Source of the DNA: Candidatus Saccharicenans subterraneus
GTDB taxonomy: Bacteria > Acidobacteriota > Aminicenantia > Aminicenantales > Saccharicenantaceae
Assembly: GCA_003426165.1 (NCBI GenBank)
Contig: QUAH01000004.1
Coordinates: forward strand, 69,501-133,500
Direction: 5' to 3'
DNA length: 64,000 bases
The translations under genes were made by a program, and so were the position numbers. Numbering within the stretch: the stretch's first letter is position 1; every line of letters starts with the position of its first letter. The notes below the pieces were generated by a model. The model saw nothing but the letters and a program-made list of their open reading frames with translations. It was not told the DNA's origin and did no database searches. This document shows positions 32,311 through 40,821 of this stretch, in pieces.

Positions 32311-33645
32311 ATGAGGAGCAGGACCGCAAAATTTATATCCGGTTGCTTGCTTTTAGGTCTGATTCTCTGGCCGCGACCGGCTCCGGCTCAGTCCGATATC
32401 GAACAGAAACTGGCCCAGGCCATCGACCAGGAGATAGAGAAGAACCGGGCCGAGATGATCAAGGTCCGGCGTTTCCTGCACATGAATCCTGAGCTCGGCA
32501 ATCGCGAGTTTGAAACAGCCAAGCTGGTGGCCAGCAAGCTGAGTTCCCTCGGACTGGAAGTTAAAACCGGGGTGGCCGGCACCGGAGTGGTCGGCCTGTT
32601 AAGGGGAGCCCTGAGCGGGCCTACCGTGGCCATCAGGGCCGACCTGGATGCCCTGCCCATTCAAGAACTGAACACTTTCCCTTACCGCTCGCTTAACCCG
32701 GGAGTGATGCATGCCTGCGGGCACGATTTCCATACGACCATTGCCCTGGGTACGGCTGCCGTTCTATCAAAAATAAAGGATAGAATTCGGGGCAACGTCA
32801 AGTTCATCTTCCAGCCGGCCGAAGAAGGACTGCCCGCTGGCCAGGAAGGTGGAGCTGCCCTGATGATCAAGGAGGGGGTTCTGGATAACCCACCTGTCCG
32901 GGCCATCTTCGCCCTCCACGTCTGGCCTGAACTGAAAGTGGGCGAAGTCGGCTATGCTGCCGGTTATCTCATGGCCAGCTCGGATAACTTCGTTATAACC
33001 ATTGAAGGCAAGAGCGCTCACGCGGCCAGGCCCCAGGAAGGCATAGACGCGGTGGTGCTGGCTGCCCAAGTCATAACCAACCTGCAGACCATCATCAGCC
33101 GGGCCATCGACCCGACCGAACCGGCTGTCATCACCATCGGAAAAATCCAGGGGGGCATGAAGGCCAATATCATCGCCGAGAAGGTGGAAATGGAGGGCAC
33201 GGTCCGAACCCTGAACGAGAAGGTCAGGGAAAGGATGCCGGTTCTCATGGAAAATATCATCAGGGGCCTCACCGGAAGCTACGGGGCCAGCTATAGCTTC
33301 AAGTATGAAAAGGGTACTCCCCCGGTTTATAACCACCCGGACCTGGTCCAGGCCATGGTACCGGTCCTGGAAAACGCCCTCAATCCCGACCAGGTGGTGC
33401 CGGTTAAACCCCAGATGGTGGCCGAGGACTTTGCCCTGCTGGCCGAAAGGGTCCCGGCCTTCATGTACCTGCTCGGAGTCAGGAGCCCGGGCCAGGCCAG
33501 CGCCGCCCCGCTTCACAGTCCCTATTTCAACCCGGATGAAAGGGCTATACCGGTGGGCATCAAGGCCATGTGCCACCTGGTCCTGAGCGCCCTGGAACAA
33601 CAGGCTTCCCTGAAAGGCACGGACCGCCCGGCCGCCATCAAATAG
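32311..33645 (+). CDS. Secreted M20-family amidohydrolase/peptidase
   Basis: This is a metallohydrolase of about 444 residues with a signal peptide (about 1-26, ending 'RPAPAQS'). The M20D layout (IAA-amino-acid hydrolase, hippurate hydrolase, N-acyl-amino-acid amidohydrolase) is clear: 'MHACGHDFHT', 'FIFQPAEEG', the dimerisation insert starting 'KSAHAARPQEGIDAV', and 'KPQMVAEDFA'. It probably removes acyl groups from amino acids or peptides outside the cytoplasm. ATG 32311 is chosen over GTG 32305 because the GGGGG ribosome site (32297-32301) is spaced correctly only for it. Confidence 0.88.
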   Translation: MRSRTAKFISGCLLLGLILWPRPAPAQSDIEQKLAQAIDQEIEKNRAEMIKVRRFLHMNPELGNREFETAKLVASKLSSLGLEVKTGVAGTGVVGLLRGALSGPTVAIRADLDALPIQELNTFPYRSLNPGVMHACGHDFHTTIALGTAAVLSKIKDRIRGNVKFIFQPAEEGLPAGQEGGAALMIKEGVLDNPPVRAIFALHVWPELKVGEVGYAAGYLMASSDNFVITIEGKSAHAARPQEGIDAVVLAAQVITNLQTIISRAIDPTEPAVITIGKIQGGMKANIIAEKVEMEGTVRTLNEKVRERMPVLMENIIRGLTGSYGASYSFKYEKGTPPVYNHPDLVQAMVPVLENALNPDQVVPVKPQMVAEDFALLAERVPAFMYLLGVRSPGQASAAPLHSPYFNPDERAIPVGIKAMCHLVLSALEQQASLKGTDRPAAIK

Positions 33646-33648
33646 TAA

Positions 33649-36033
33649 ATGCCCGCTCCCCTGCTGCTGCCGGCGCTCAGTTTCATCGCCGGGATTTTAT
33701 TCTCCATTGTCTTGAAATCGGCTTACTCCTGGCACCTGGTGCTGCTTACAGGAATTACCATTGCCGTCGGCTGGTTAGGATATTGCTTCAGGAAAGAACG
33801 CGCTGCTTTCTGGTTGATACTGGCCGGCTTTTTCCTGGCCGGGTTCGGCCTGTGCAGCCTGGAATACAGCCGGCACCAGAATAACGAGCTGAGACAGCTC
33901 AGGGTAGAAGGCTATCTTGATTTCAAGGGCCGGGTTCTCCGCTCGCCCGAACGACGAGCTGACCGCGATATACTGATCATCAAGGTTGAAGAGGTCCGGG
34001 TAAGCGGGGTTGAAAAAAGAATAAAAGGCCATCTCCGGCTAACCGTGGCCCACTCTTCCACCAGCCAGGAGCCGCTCGAGCTCCTGGCCGGAGACCGGGT
34101 AGAATTCTCAGCCACTCTGAGTCCGGAAGATACCTTCAGAAATTTTTTTCCTGATTTCATGCCGCGTTACCTGCGCAGCCAGCGAATCCAGGCCCGGGCC
34201 TTTGCCAAGAGCCCGCTGCTCATCAAGAAGATAAACCAGAAAAACCATACCCCCGCCGGCTTTTTTTCCGGCCTGAGAAGAAAACTGCAAAAGGGAATAG
34301 AAAAAGACTTTCCCGGCCCGGACCGCTTCACCCTGGCGGCCGAGGGGGCGGTGCTGGAAGCCCTGCTCCTGGGAGCCGACGGACGACTCGACCCGGAAAC
34401 CGACCGGCAATTTCAGAAGACCGGGCTCTATCACCTGCTGGCCATTTCCGGGGCGCACGTGGCCGTGGTCAGTCTCTTGTTTTATTCTTTCCTCGGTCTG
34501 TTCATCACCAGGAAGAGGACCATCCAGCTCATCCTGCTGGCCGTGCTCATCTTTTATGCCTTCCTGGTCGAGGGTCAGCCCTCGGTATTCCGGGCGGTCA
34601 TCATGACTTCTCTTTTCCTGCTGGGCAAGTTAATCTCGGCCGACACCAACCTTCTCAACACCCTGGCCCTGTCGGCACTGGTGCTCCTGGTGATAAATCC
34701 GTTCAGCCTGGAAGATGTCGGCTTCCAGCTGACCTTCCTGGCCACCCTGAGCCTGGTGCTGTTCTTCAAACCGATCTTCAAGGTGTTGCCGAAGTTGCCT
34801 TTCCGGGTTTCCGAGATGACAGCCATGTCTCTGGCCGCCGTGGCCGGCACCATGCCGGTCATAATCAGTAATTTTAACCGGGTGACCTTCGCTTCCCTTA
34901 TTCTTAACCTGCCGGCGGCTCCGCTCATGGGACTCATCATGGCTGTCGGCTACATCTACCTGGCGGTGAACCTTATGCTGCCAGCAGCCGGCCACCTCCT
35001 GTCATTTGTCCTTAAGTACCTGATAAGATTTTTTTCCTGGGTGGCTGCCTGGCTCGAACCCTTTAACTCTCTTTCCTACCGACTCCCGTCACCCCCAACG
35101 ATGGTGGTCATCGGGTTTTACCTGTGCCTGCTGTTGCTCCTGGCAAAACCCCGCTTCCGCTATCAGAAACTCTTAACGGCAGCCGGGCTGTCTGTTTTTT
35201 TCTTAGTGATGATCATCTATCCTTTTCGACCCCACAACGAGAGGCTAACCGTAACCTTCATGGATGTCGGGCAGGGAGATTCCCTGGTGGTGGAGTTTCC
35301 AGGCAGCCGGGTGATGGTCATCGATGCCGGGGGTTTTGTCCAGGGCAGCTTTGACCCGGGCGAAAGCCTGGTTTCACCCTACCTCTGGCACCGCGGTTAT
35401 AAGAAGATTGACTACCTGGTCTGCAGCCATTTTCACCCGGACCATGCCGGTGGACTGCCGGCCCTGGCCCGAAATTTTCGGGTCGGGGAATTCTGGTCCG
35501 TGGAGGAAAAGGGGAACCGCCTGTCAGAAGAAATTAACCGGGTTCTTTCCCGGAAAACCAGGAAAAAAATGCTGAGGGCGGGTCTCAGCCAGGTGATAGA
35601 CGGCTGCCGGGTTGAGGTGCTCTATCCCGATGAACAGGCCGAGGCCCTTTTCCATCCCGGGAATGACCTGTCGGTGATCCTGAAGTTGGACTGCGCAGAA
35701 CAATCGTTTCTCTTGGCAGCCGACATCACTGCTCCGGTCGAAGATTACCTGGTCCGCCTGTGGCCAGGAAAATTAGAAGCCACCGTCCTCAAAGTTCCCC
35801 ATCATGGCAGTCGTTCCTCCGCCAGCCCCACCTTCCTGGAAGCAGTGTCCCCGCGCTGGGCCGTGATCACGGCCGGCAGAAACAACGTCTACGGCTTTCC
35901 CGACCTCGAGGTCCTGGAAAGACTGGAAGCAGCGGGAATTGAAGTCTTGAGAATTGACCGGGACGGGGCGGTCAGGTTTGAGCAGGGGGCCTCTGGCCTT
36001 GTCATCAGGACGGCTGCCGCCGGAATGAACTGA
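33649..36033 (+). CDS. comEC: ComEC/Rec2 DNA-uptake channel
   Basis: This is a 794-residue inner-membrane protein. Domains in order: hydrophobic N terminus with OB-like DUF4131 region (about 1-190), competence membrane domain (about 225-500, 'LLLGADGRLDPETDRQF', 'LLAISGAHVAVVSLLFY'), and a metallo-beta-lactamase domain (about 530-785, 'MDVGQGDSLVVEFPG', 'CSHFHPDHAGG', 'VPHHGSRSS'). It imports single-stranded DNA during transformation; the hydrolase domain may degrade the other strand. It starts 4 bases after the M20 gene. With the type IV pilus locus at 55-63 kb it suggests natural competence. Confidence 0.92.
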   Translation: MPAPLLLPALSFIAGILFSIVLKSAYSWHLVLLTGITIAVGWLGYCFRKERAAFWLILAGFFLAGFGLCSLEYSRHQNNELRQLRVEGYLDFKGRVLRSPERRADRDILIIKVEEVRVSGVEKRIKGHLRLTVAHSSTSQEPLELLAGDRVEFSATLSPEDTFRNFFPDFMPRYLRSQRIQARAFAKSPLLIKKINQKNHTPAGFFSGLRRKLQKGIEKDFPGPDRFTLAAEGAVLEALLLGADGRLDPETDRQFQKTGLYHLLAISGAHVAVVSLLFYSFLGLFITRKRTIQLILLAVLIFYAFLVEGQPSVFRAVIMTSLFLLGKLISADTNLLNTLALSALVLLVINPFSLEDVGFQLTFLATLSLVLFFKPIFKVLPKLPFRVSEMTAMSLAAVAGTMPVIISNFNRVTFASLILNLPAAPLMGLIMAVGYIYLAVNLMLPAAGHLLSFVLKYLIRFFSWVAAWLEPFNSLSYRLPSPPTMVVIGFYLCLLLLLAKPRFRYQKLLTAAGLSVFFLVMIIYPFRPHNERLTVTFMDVGQGDSLVVEFPGSRVMVIDAGGFVQGSFDPGESLVSPYLWHRGYKKIDYLVCSHFHPDHAGGLPALARNFRVGEFWSVEEKGNRLSEEINRVLSRKTRKKMLRAGLSQVIDGCRVEVLYPDEQAEALFHPGNDLSVILKLDCAEQSFLLAADITAPVEDYLVRLWPGKLEATVLKVPHHGSRSSASPTFLEAVSPRWAVITAGRNNVYGFPDLEVLERLEAAGIEVLRIDRDGAVRFEQGASGLVIRTAAAGMN

Positions 36034-36155
36034 TCCCCCGATTTCTCCTGACCGGTGAATTTTTCTTTCCATTCATATCGATAATTTGCCCATATGCCCG
36101 TTCAACCCTTCTCCCTAAGGTAGTGTTGATACCTATTGCTTTGCTCAAAAAAACA

Positions 36156-36213
36156 CGGGCCTGCCCGAAATCCTGAAACACAATTCGTGCCCTATAAGCT
36201 ACCGTCAGGCCCG
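36156..36213. repeat. Inverted repeat in the comEC-36328 gap
   Basis: CGGGCCTG (36156-36163) and CAGGCCCG (36206-36213) are exact complements around 42 bases. The 294-base gap (36034-36327) otherwise holds the promoter at 36288-36316. It could be a structured RNA or a weak terminator; no T-run follows. Confidence 0.4.
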
Positions 36214-36287
36214 GGGCGACAGGAATAAGCAGGGCTCCCCCTATAACTAGGTTCCGAAATATGACCCGAAGCCTGTTGACGGTCAGT

Positions 36288-36316
36288 TTGACAGGCTTAA
36301 CCTGGGGCTGTATTAT
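36288..36316 (+). promoter_or_regulatory. Strong promoter of the exported protein gene at 36328
   Basis: TTGACA (36288-36293), exactly 17 bases, TATTAT (36311-36316). The ATG lies 11 bases after the -10 box, so the predicted leader is at most about 5 bases (GAGGG). Confidence 0.75.
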
Positions 36317-36327
36317 TATATTGAGGG

Positions 36328-36957
36328 ATGAAATTGCTCAAGAAGATAATTTCTATTTTTCTGTCCATCAGCTTCTGCGGGCTGACCATGGCCCTGGCCC
36401 AGGAGGAAAACCTGGCCGAGCTGGCCAGAAAAGAGCGGGAAAGACGGGAAAGTCTCAAGGACAAGAAAGTCCGGGTGGTAACCAATAAAGACCTGGAGAA
36501 GCTGACCAAGACCGAAGCGCTGACCCTCCCACCTCAAACCCTGGAAACGGCCGGGGCTGAAGCCACTTTCCCGCCAGCCGGGCAACAGGTATCCGGCTCA
36601 CAGCAGTCAACCCCCGCCACCGTTCACCGGGTCAACGTGGAAAATCCACCCCAGGGTTCAGGCGGCATTTTCCCGGGAACGGCCGGGGCACAGGATGTCA
36701 GTGGCGGCTCCCTGGAAGAAGCCTGGAAGAAAGCTAAAGAATACGTGGAGTTGTTGACCCTGAAGCTGAATTCTCTCTGGGCCGAGTTTTACGGCCAGAC
36801 CGACATGAAATCCAAAGACTATGTCCAGATGCAAATCAGCGAAACCTACGAGAAGCTCACCAAGGCCCAGGAAGAGGAAGCCCGCCTGCGTCAGCAATAT
36901 GAGAACCAAATCAACCGCAAGAAGAGCGAGTCGGCTTCGCCCATCTGGATTAAATAA
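36328..36957 (+). CDS. Exported coiled-coil protein of unknown function
   Basis: This is a 209-residue protein with a signal peptide (about 1-24, ending 'MALAQEEN'). Next comes a charged helix 'LARKERERRESLKDKKVRV' leading to 'VTNKDLEKL', a Pro/Gly/Ser-rich low-complexity centre (about 60-125), and a C-terminal coiled coil (about 130-200, 'AEFYGQTDMKSKDYVQMQIS'). I do not recognise the family. The N-terminal 'KERRE..K..KV.VVTN.DL' pattern looks like a short conserved module. Own strong promoter; converges on the lipoprotein gene 36967-37845. Confidence 0.7.
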   Translation: MKLLKKIISIFLSISFCGLTMALAQEENLAELARKERERRESLKDKKVRVVTNKDLEKLTKTEALTLPPQTLETAGAEATFPPAGQQVSGSQQSTPATVHRVNVENPPQGSGGIFPGTAGAQDVSGGSLEEAWKKAKEYVELLTLKLNSLWAEFYGQTDMKSKDYVQMQISETYEKLTKAQEEEARLRQQYENQINRKKSESASPIWIK

Positions 36958-36966
36958 AGTCAAGCC

Positions 36967-37845
36967 TCAGCGGAAATAGACCTTTTCAATCTTGAGCCCA
37001 ACGGGACTGCTTTCAGCGGAGTCCGGGTAGACCTTGTTGAGGGGAATGGTCCTATCCACCGCAATCGTCAGGCGCAACTCCGGGTCGGAAGCCGTCGGGA
37101 ACGGACCGATGGGGTAGATTTTTCGGAATTCCCCGGGACCCAGCTTGAATTCGTCAAACAGGCCTTCATCCAGGTACAGGGAAACGGCAACCTGGTCTGA
37201 ATAATTCCTGCCTTTTATCATCAGGATGGCCGGCCGGCCCGTATTCTTCAGGAGGCAGACAGCCCTCTCCCCGGTCCAGTATTCGCTAAGAGGCAAACCG
37301 GGACCGGCCGGAAGCCGGCTGACCTTTTTCCAGCCTTCCATGAAAACCACGTCGGGAGAGTCAGCCGGGCGCGGCAGCAACTTGATTATCCTGGAATAAA
37401 GAATGATCGGTTCACCCCCCGAGCCATTTTCCAGAACTATCCTGAATTCTACTTTCAGGCCAGAAACCATGCCGGGATTGAAGGGGTCGATAATCGCTGG
37501 GAAATATAGGTATCTTTCAACCTCGTAGACCCGGCCGGCCTGCCATTTTAGGGGAGGGGTCTCCGGTTCAAGGTTTTCTCTAAAAAGGACTCTATCCTGC
37601 CGGGTGGCCACGGCCACAACCCGGAAGTCCCTGTCAAAAGGCTGGAAACTGGAGGTGGTGATATACTTGACTTTTAACCTGGTAACCAGGTCATCGGTGA
37701 GCACCCGGTCCCCAAAAATGGCATTTACTGCCAGGCCCCTGATTGGCTGCCTTTCAATACAACCGGACAGCAACAGAATTAGAAAAATGAGTAGCAGGGA
37801 GGCAGGGGAAAAATACTTTTTATTCTTCAAAGGAAGATGTCTCAT
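36967..37845 (-). CDS. Predicted lipoprotein of unknown function
   Basis: This is a 292-residue protein. The N-terminal hydrophobic segment ends in the lipobox 'LLLSGC' (about residue 28), followed by 'IERQPIRGLAVNAIFGDRVL'. The mature part is mostly beta-like with no motif I recognise ('QVAVSLYLDEGLFDEFKLGP'). Probably attached to the outer or inner membrane on the periplasmic side. It has its own promoter and is divergent from rph. Confidence 0.72.
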   Translation of the reverse strand: MRHLPLKNKKYFSPASLLLIFLILLLSGCIERQPIRGLAVNAIFGDRVLTDDLVTRLKVKYITTSSFQPFDRDFRVVAVATRQDRVLFRENLEPETPPLKWQAGRVYEVERYLYFPAIIDPFNPGMVSGLKVEFRIVLENGSGGEPIILYSRIIKLLPRPADSPDVVFMEGWKKVSRLPAGPGLPLSEYWTGERAVCLLKNTGRPAILMIKGRNYSDQVAVSLYLDEGLFDEFKLGPGEFRKIYPIGPFPTASDPELRLTIAVDRTIPLNKVYPDSAESSPVGLKIEKVYFR

Positions 37846-37871
37846 TTTAGCGGCCCGGAAATTGTTTACAA

Positions 37872-37900
37872 ATTATAATCTAAGAAATAGGCTTTATCAA
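37872..37900 (-). promoter_or_regulatory. Promoter of the lipoprotein gene
   Basis: On the minus strand TTGATA (37895-37900), 17 bases, TATAAT (37872-37877). The start codon follows 26 bases after the -10 box and lacks a clear Shine-Dalgarno. Confidence 0.7.
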
Positions 37901-37977
37901 AGCTCCTTCTTTCCTGGCCAACAGAGCTTATCTACTATCCAGACCTTCAGGATCAGGAAAGGGCAGGCACCGGTCGG

Positions 37978-38006
37978 TTGAAAAAGCCGGGTTTCTGGCA
38001 TATGAT
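37978..38006 (+). promoter_or_regulatory. Promoter of rph
   Basis: TTGAAA (37978-37983), 17 bases, TATGAT (38001-38006), both 5/6 matches. A leader of about 40 bases with AAGGAG precedes the GTG start. Confidence 0.62.
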
Positions 38007-38052
38007 TATGGTAATTGGATTTCCCGCGTTCTGAGATTTTAAGGAGAAATAG

Positions 38053-38841
38053 GTGAGCAGAAAAAAAGCCGTAAAGGAACAGGTCAAGAAGCAGGTATTC
38101 AAGAGGCCTTCCGGCCGGAGTTACAATGAGCTAAGACCGATCGTCATCAAGCCCGATTATATGGAGTTTGCCGAAGGCTCGGCCTACCTGGAAATGGGCA
38201 AGACCAGGGTGGTGGCCACGGCCACCATAGAAGAAAAAGTGCCCCAGTTCCTGAAAGGCACCGGTTCCGGCTGGATAACGGCTGAATACTCCATGCTGCC
38301 CCGGTCCACGGAAAAGAGGACCCCGCGGGAGAGGACCCAGGGCAAAATTTCCGGTCGCACCCAGGAAATCCAGCGACTGATTGGACGGGCCCTTCGGGCC
38401 ACCACCGACCTGAACCTCATCGGAGAAAGGACCATCATCATAGACTGCGATGTCATCCAGGCCGACGGAGGGACCAGAACGGCCTCGGTCAATGCCGGCT
38501 GCATCGCCCTGGCCATCTGCTTCAAGAAATTGCTCGACGAAGGCCTGCTGCAGACTTTTCCCCTCCGACACCTGGTGGCGGCAGTCAGCGTGGGCCTGGT
38601 CGAAGGACAGCATCTGCTGGACCTGGACTATATTGAAGACTCCCAGGCCGAGGTTGACATGAACGTTATTCAAACCGACAACGGCCGCCTGGTGGAGGTT
38701 CAGGCCGCGGCCGAGAAGCTGCCCTTTTCCAGGCAAGAACTGAATCAGCTTCTAAAACTGGCCGACAAGGGGTTGAAAGAAATCATGGCCGCCCAGAGGG
38801 CCGTCCTAAAGAAAATCCACCCGGTCTTTATCGCCTACTAA
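38053..38841 (+). CDS. rph: Ribonuclease PH
   Basis: This is a 262-residue phosphorolytic 3'-5' exoribonuclease that trims tRNA 3' ends. Motifs: 'GSAYLEMGKTRVVATATIEE', 'AEYSMLPRSTEKRTPRE', 'SGRTQEIQRLIGRALRA', 'DCDVIQADGGTRTASV' and 'VDMNVIQTDNGRLVEVQ'. About 20 basic residues at the N terminus exceed the usual 240. Start is GTG with AAGGAG upstream. The 3' end overlaps the convergent HD-GYP gene by 14 bases. Confidence 0.95.
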   Translation: MSRKKAVKEQVKKQVFKRPSGRSYNELRPIVIKPDYMEFAEGSAYLEMGKTRVVATATIEEKVPQFLKGTGSGWITAEYSMLPRSTEKRTPRERTQGKISGRTQEIQRLIGRALRATTDLNLIGERTIIIDCDVIQADGGTRTASVNAGCIALAICFKKLLDEGLLQTFPLRHLVAAVSVGLVEGQHLLDLDYIEDSQAEVDMNVIQTDNGRLVEVQAAAEKLPFSRQELNQLLKLADKGLKEIMAAQRAVLKKIHPVFIAY

Positions 38842-40216
38842 AGTTATAGTCTTTCTCTCTGAACAGTTTGAGGCACACTTCGGCCACTTTTTCGTCGTAT
38901 AAAATTCCCTTATTCTTTTCGATCTCGGCCATGGTCTCTTCAATCGAATGAGCTTCCCGGTAAGGACGATGGGAAGACATGGCCTCGACCACATCGGCCA
39001 CGGCCAGGATCCGGGCTTCGATAATTATCTGTTCACCCTTAAGTCCCCGGGGATAACCGGAGCCATTCATTCTCTCATGGTGCTGGTATATGATCTCGGC
39101 CACCGGCCAGGGAAATTCTATGTCCTTAAGCAATTCATAACCGACCTTGACATGGTTCTTCACCAGGCCCCACTCGCTTTCGCTGATCACGCCCGGCTTG
39201 CTCAGTATTTCCGATGGCACTATTATCTTCCCAATGTCATGAATCTCGGCGGCCAATCTCAACCCATCAATTCGCTCGGCCGGTAATTCCATTTCCGTGG
39301 CTATAGTCCTGGACAGGTCGGCCACCCGCTTTTGATGCCCGCCGGTGTAGGGATCCTTGGCCTCGACCAGGTTGTTCAGGACCCTGATGGTGGCCCCGAA
39401 AGCAGCCCTGATCCTGGCCAGGGCCCGGGCCTGGAAGGCCTCCATATCCTTCCTGGCGGTGATATCGTGCATAACCACTATTTCCGCCGGAATCCCATCG
39501 TAGGATACCAGATTGACCTCAATCTCAACCTCGACCCTCCGGCCATTCTTGTGCTTCAAGCCCATTTCCAGTCTTTTCTTGATAGGCTTTCCGGCCAGTC
39601 TCTCCTGATAGAGTTGCATTATCCTGTCTTTTTCTTCTTCCATCAGGTACCGGTCTATGCCCGTTCCGATCAGCTCCTCGGGACAATAGCCGAAGAGATC
39701 GAACACGACTTTATTGGCAAACCGTATCCGGCCATCCTGAACGATAAAGACCGGGGTACTGGCTTCATCAATCATGCCGGCCAGAATTTTTTCCTGCTCC
39801 TGAAGACGGAGATGACAATTGGAAAGTTCTGTGACATCGCGGGCCAGGATAATCGTGCGTTCTTTATTTCCCCCGACTTCGTTCAGATAGAGGGCTATGC
39901 TCCGGCCGGACCCGGACAGAAGCCGGAAGGGCCCCAGAGACATGGGACGCTGCAATTTATTTTTATTATTACTCCAGTCTTCAATCCTTTTCCGGTCTGC
40001 CAGCTCCAGGCCAGCCCAGAGGGTTTCTCCGTCCGCAGCATCGATCTCCTCTTCCTTCAGACCCATAAGATCGAGAAAAGCCGAATTGCAGTACTCGATC
40101 CTTCCGCCTGTCCGGACACAAATGCCGTCTGCCGACTCTTCCACCAGCAGCCGGCACAGGTCTTCCTTGAGCTCAAATAGCACTTTCCTTTCTTGAATTT
40201 GATTTTGTCTTTTCAA
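38828..40216 (-). CDS. PAS-domain HD-GYP protein (putative c-di-GMP phosphodiesterase)
   Basis: This is a 462-residue cytoplasmic signalling protein with no membrane spans. Two PAS domains (about 17-130 and 145-260; 'CVRTGGRIEYCNSAFLDLMG', 'VQDGRIRFANKVVFDLFGY') precede an HD-GYP domain (about 270-455) with 'KDPYTGGHQKRVADLS', the metal pair 'EIHDIGK', 'YQHHERMNGSGYPRGL' and 'ILAVADVVEAM'. It probably degrades c-di-GMP in response to a ligand or redox cue bound by PAS. It is transcribed alone, convergent with rph. A second PAS/HD-GYP protein begins at 63487. Confidence 0.9.
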   Translation of the reverse strand: MKRQNQIQERKVLFELKEDLCRLLVEESADGICVRTGGRIEYCNSAFLDLMGLKEEEIDAADGETLWAGLELADRKRIEDWSNNKNKLQRPMSLGPFRLLSGSGRSIALYLNEVGGNKERTIILARDVTELSNCHLRLQEQEKILAGMIDEASTPVFIVQDGRIRFANKVVFDLFGYCPEELIGTGIDRYLMEEEKDRIMQLYQERLAGKPIKKRLEMGLKHKNGRRVEVEIEVNLVSYDGIPAEIVVMHDITARKDMEAFQARALARIRAAFGATIRVLNNLVEAKDPYTGGHQKRVADLSRTIATEMELPAERIDGLRLAAEIHDIGKIIVPSEILSKPGVISESEWGLVKNHVKVGYELLKDIEFPWPVAEIIYQHHERMNGSGYPRGLKGEQIIIEARILAVADVVEAMSSHRPYREAHSIEETMAEIEKNKGILYDEKVAEVCLKLFREKDYNFSRR

Positions 40217-40821
40217 TTTTCTCCTCAGCCCTCGCTATTCCTGCCGGTCTTTGGCCCGGCCAAGCCATGTCAACTTCTCGATTCTTTTTTCCATGACCAC
40301 CCTTGACCTATTACGGTCCAGGTTGGGCCATTGTTGCTGATTATTAGAATAAAATCAGAGCAAAATCAAGCATTTTTTGTGCGGGCGGTAACCTAAATTG
40401 CCAAAAATTGTACTTTGGTTTTCTAACTGGATCAGGTCGCCAGGCCCCGAGTTATCTCTGCGGCCGGGTTTTCCCAAATCAGGGCTGGCATCAGGGCAAG
40501 ATTTATATTAACGGAACCCTCCTGGCCAGACTGACTCCAATCAAGCTCGCCCGGCCAGAAAACACAGGCCGAGGTCAAGCTCCCCCCGGGTCCCGGGGCG
40601 AATCCAGGGAAGCCGGCTACAAATTTGGCTTGACTTTAATTATGGGAAGAATTAATATCTTTCCTTGAAAAAAAAGACCTTTCAAAATAGCCTGAAAAGG
40701 GTAAGTCAGAAGACCATGACCAGAAGTGAAGGTGTTTCTTTTTTCCCCGGTCGGGTTATGCCCTGTCTCAGGCCAGTCCCCTTATTTATCATAAAATCAT
40801 CATAGTTGGAGGGAGGTTATC
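40217..40821. other. Gene-free region before the flotillin gene
   Basis: This is 605 bases. A frame at 40408-40668 is open but lacks codon pattern, ribosome site or recognisable motif. A possible promoter for the flotillin gene, TTGACT (40630-40635), 17 bases, TAATAT (40653-40658), would give a leader of about 160 bases. No known riboswitch was recognised. The flotillin ribosome site GGAGGGAGG lies at the end. Confidence 0.5.

Noticed and set aside
40408-40668. Open frame of 86 codons before the flotillin gene
   Set aside because: No ribosome site or family-like segment; composition looks like non-coding DNA.
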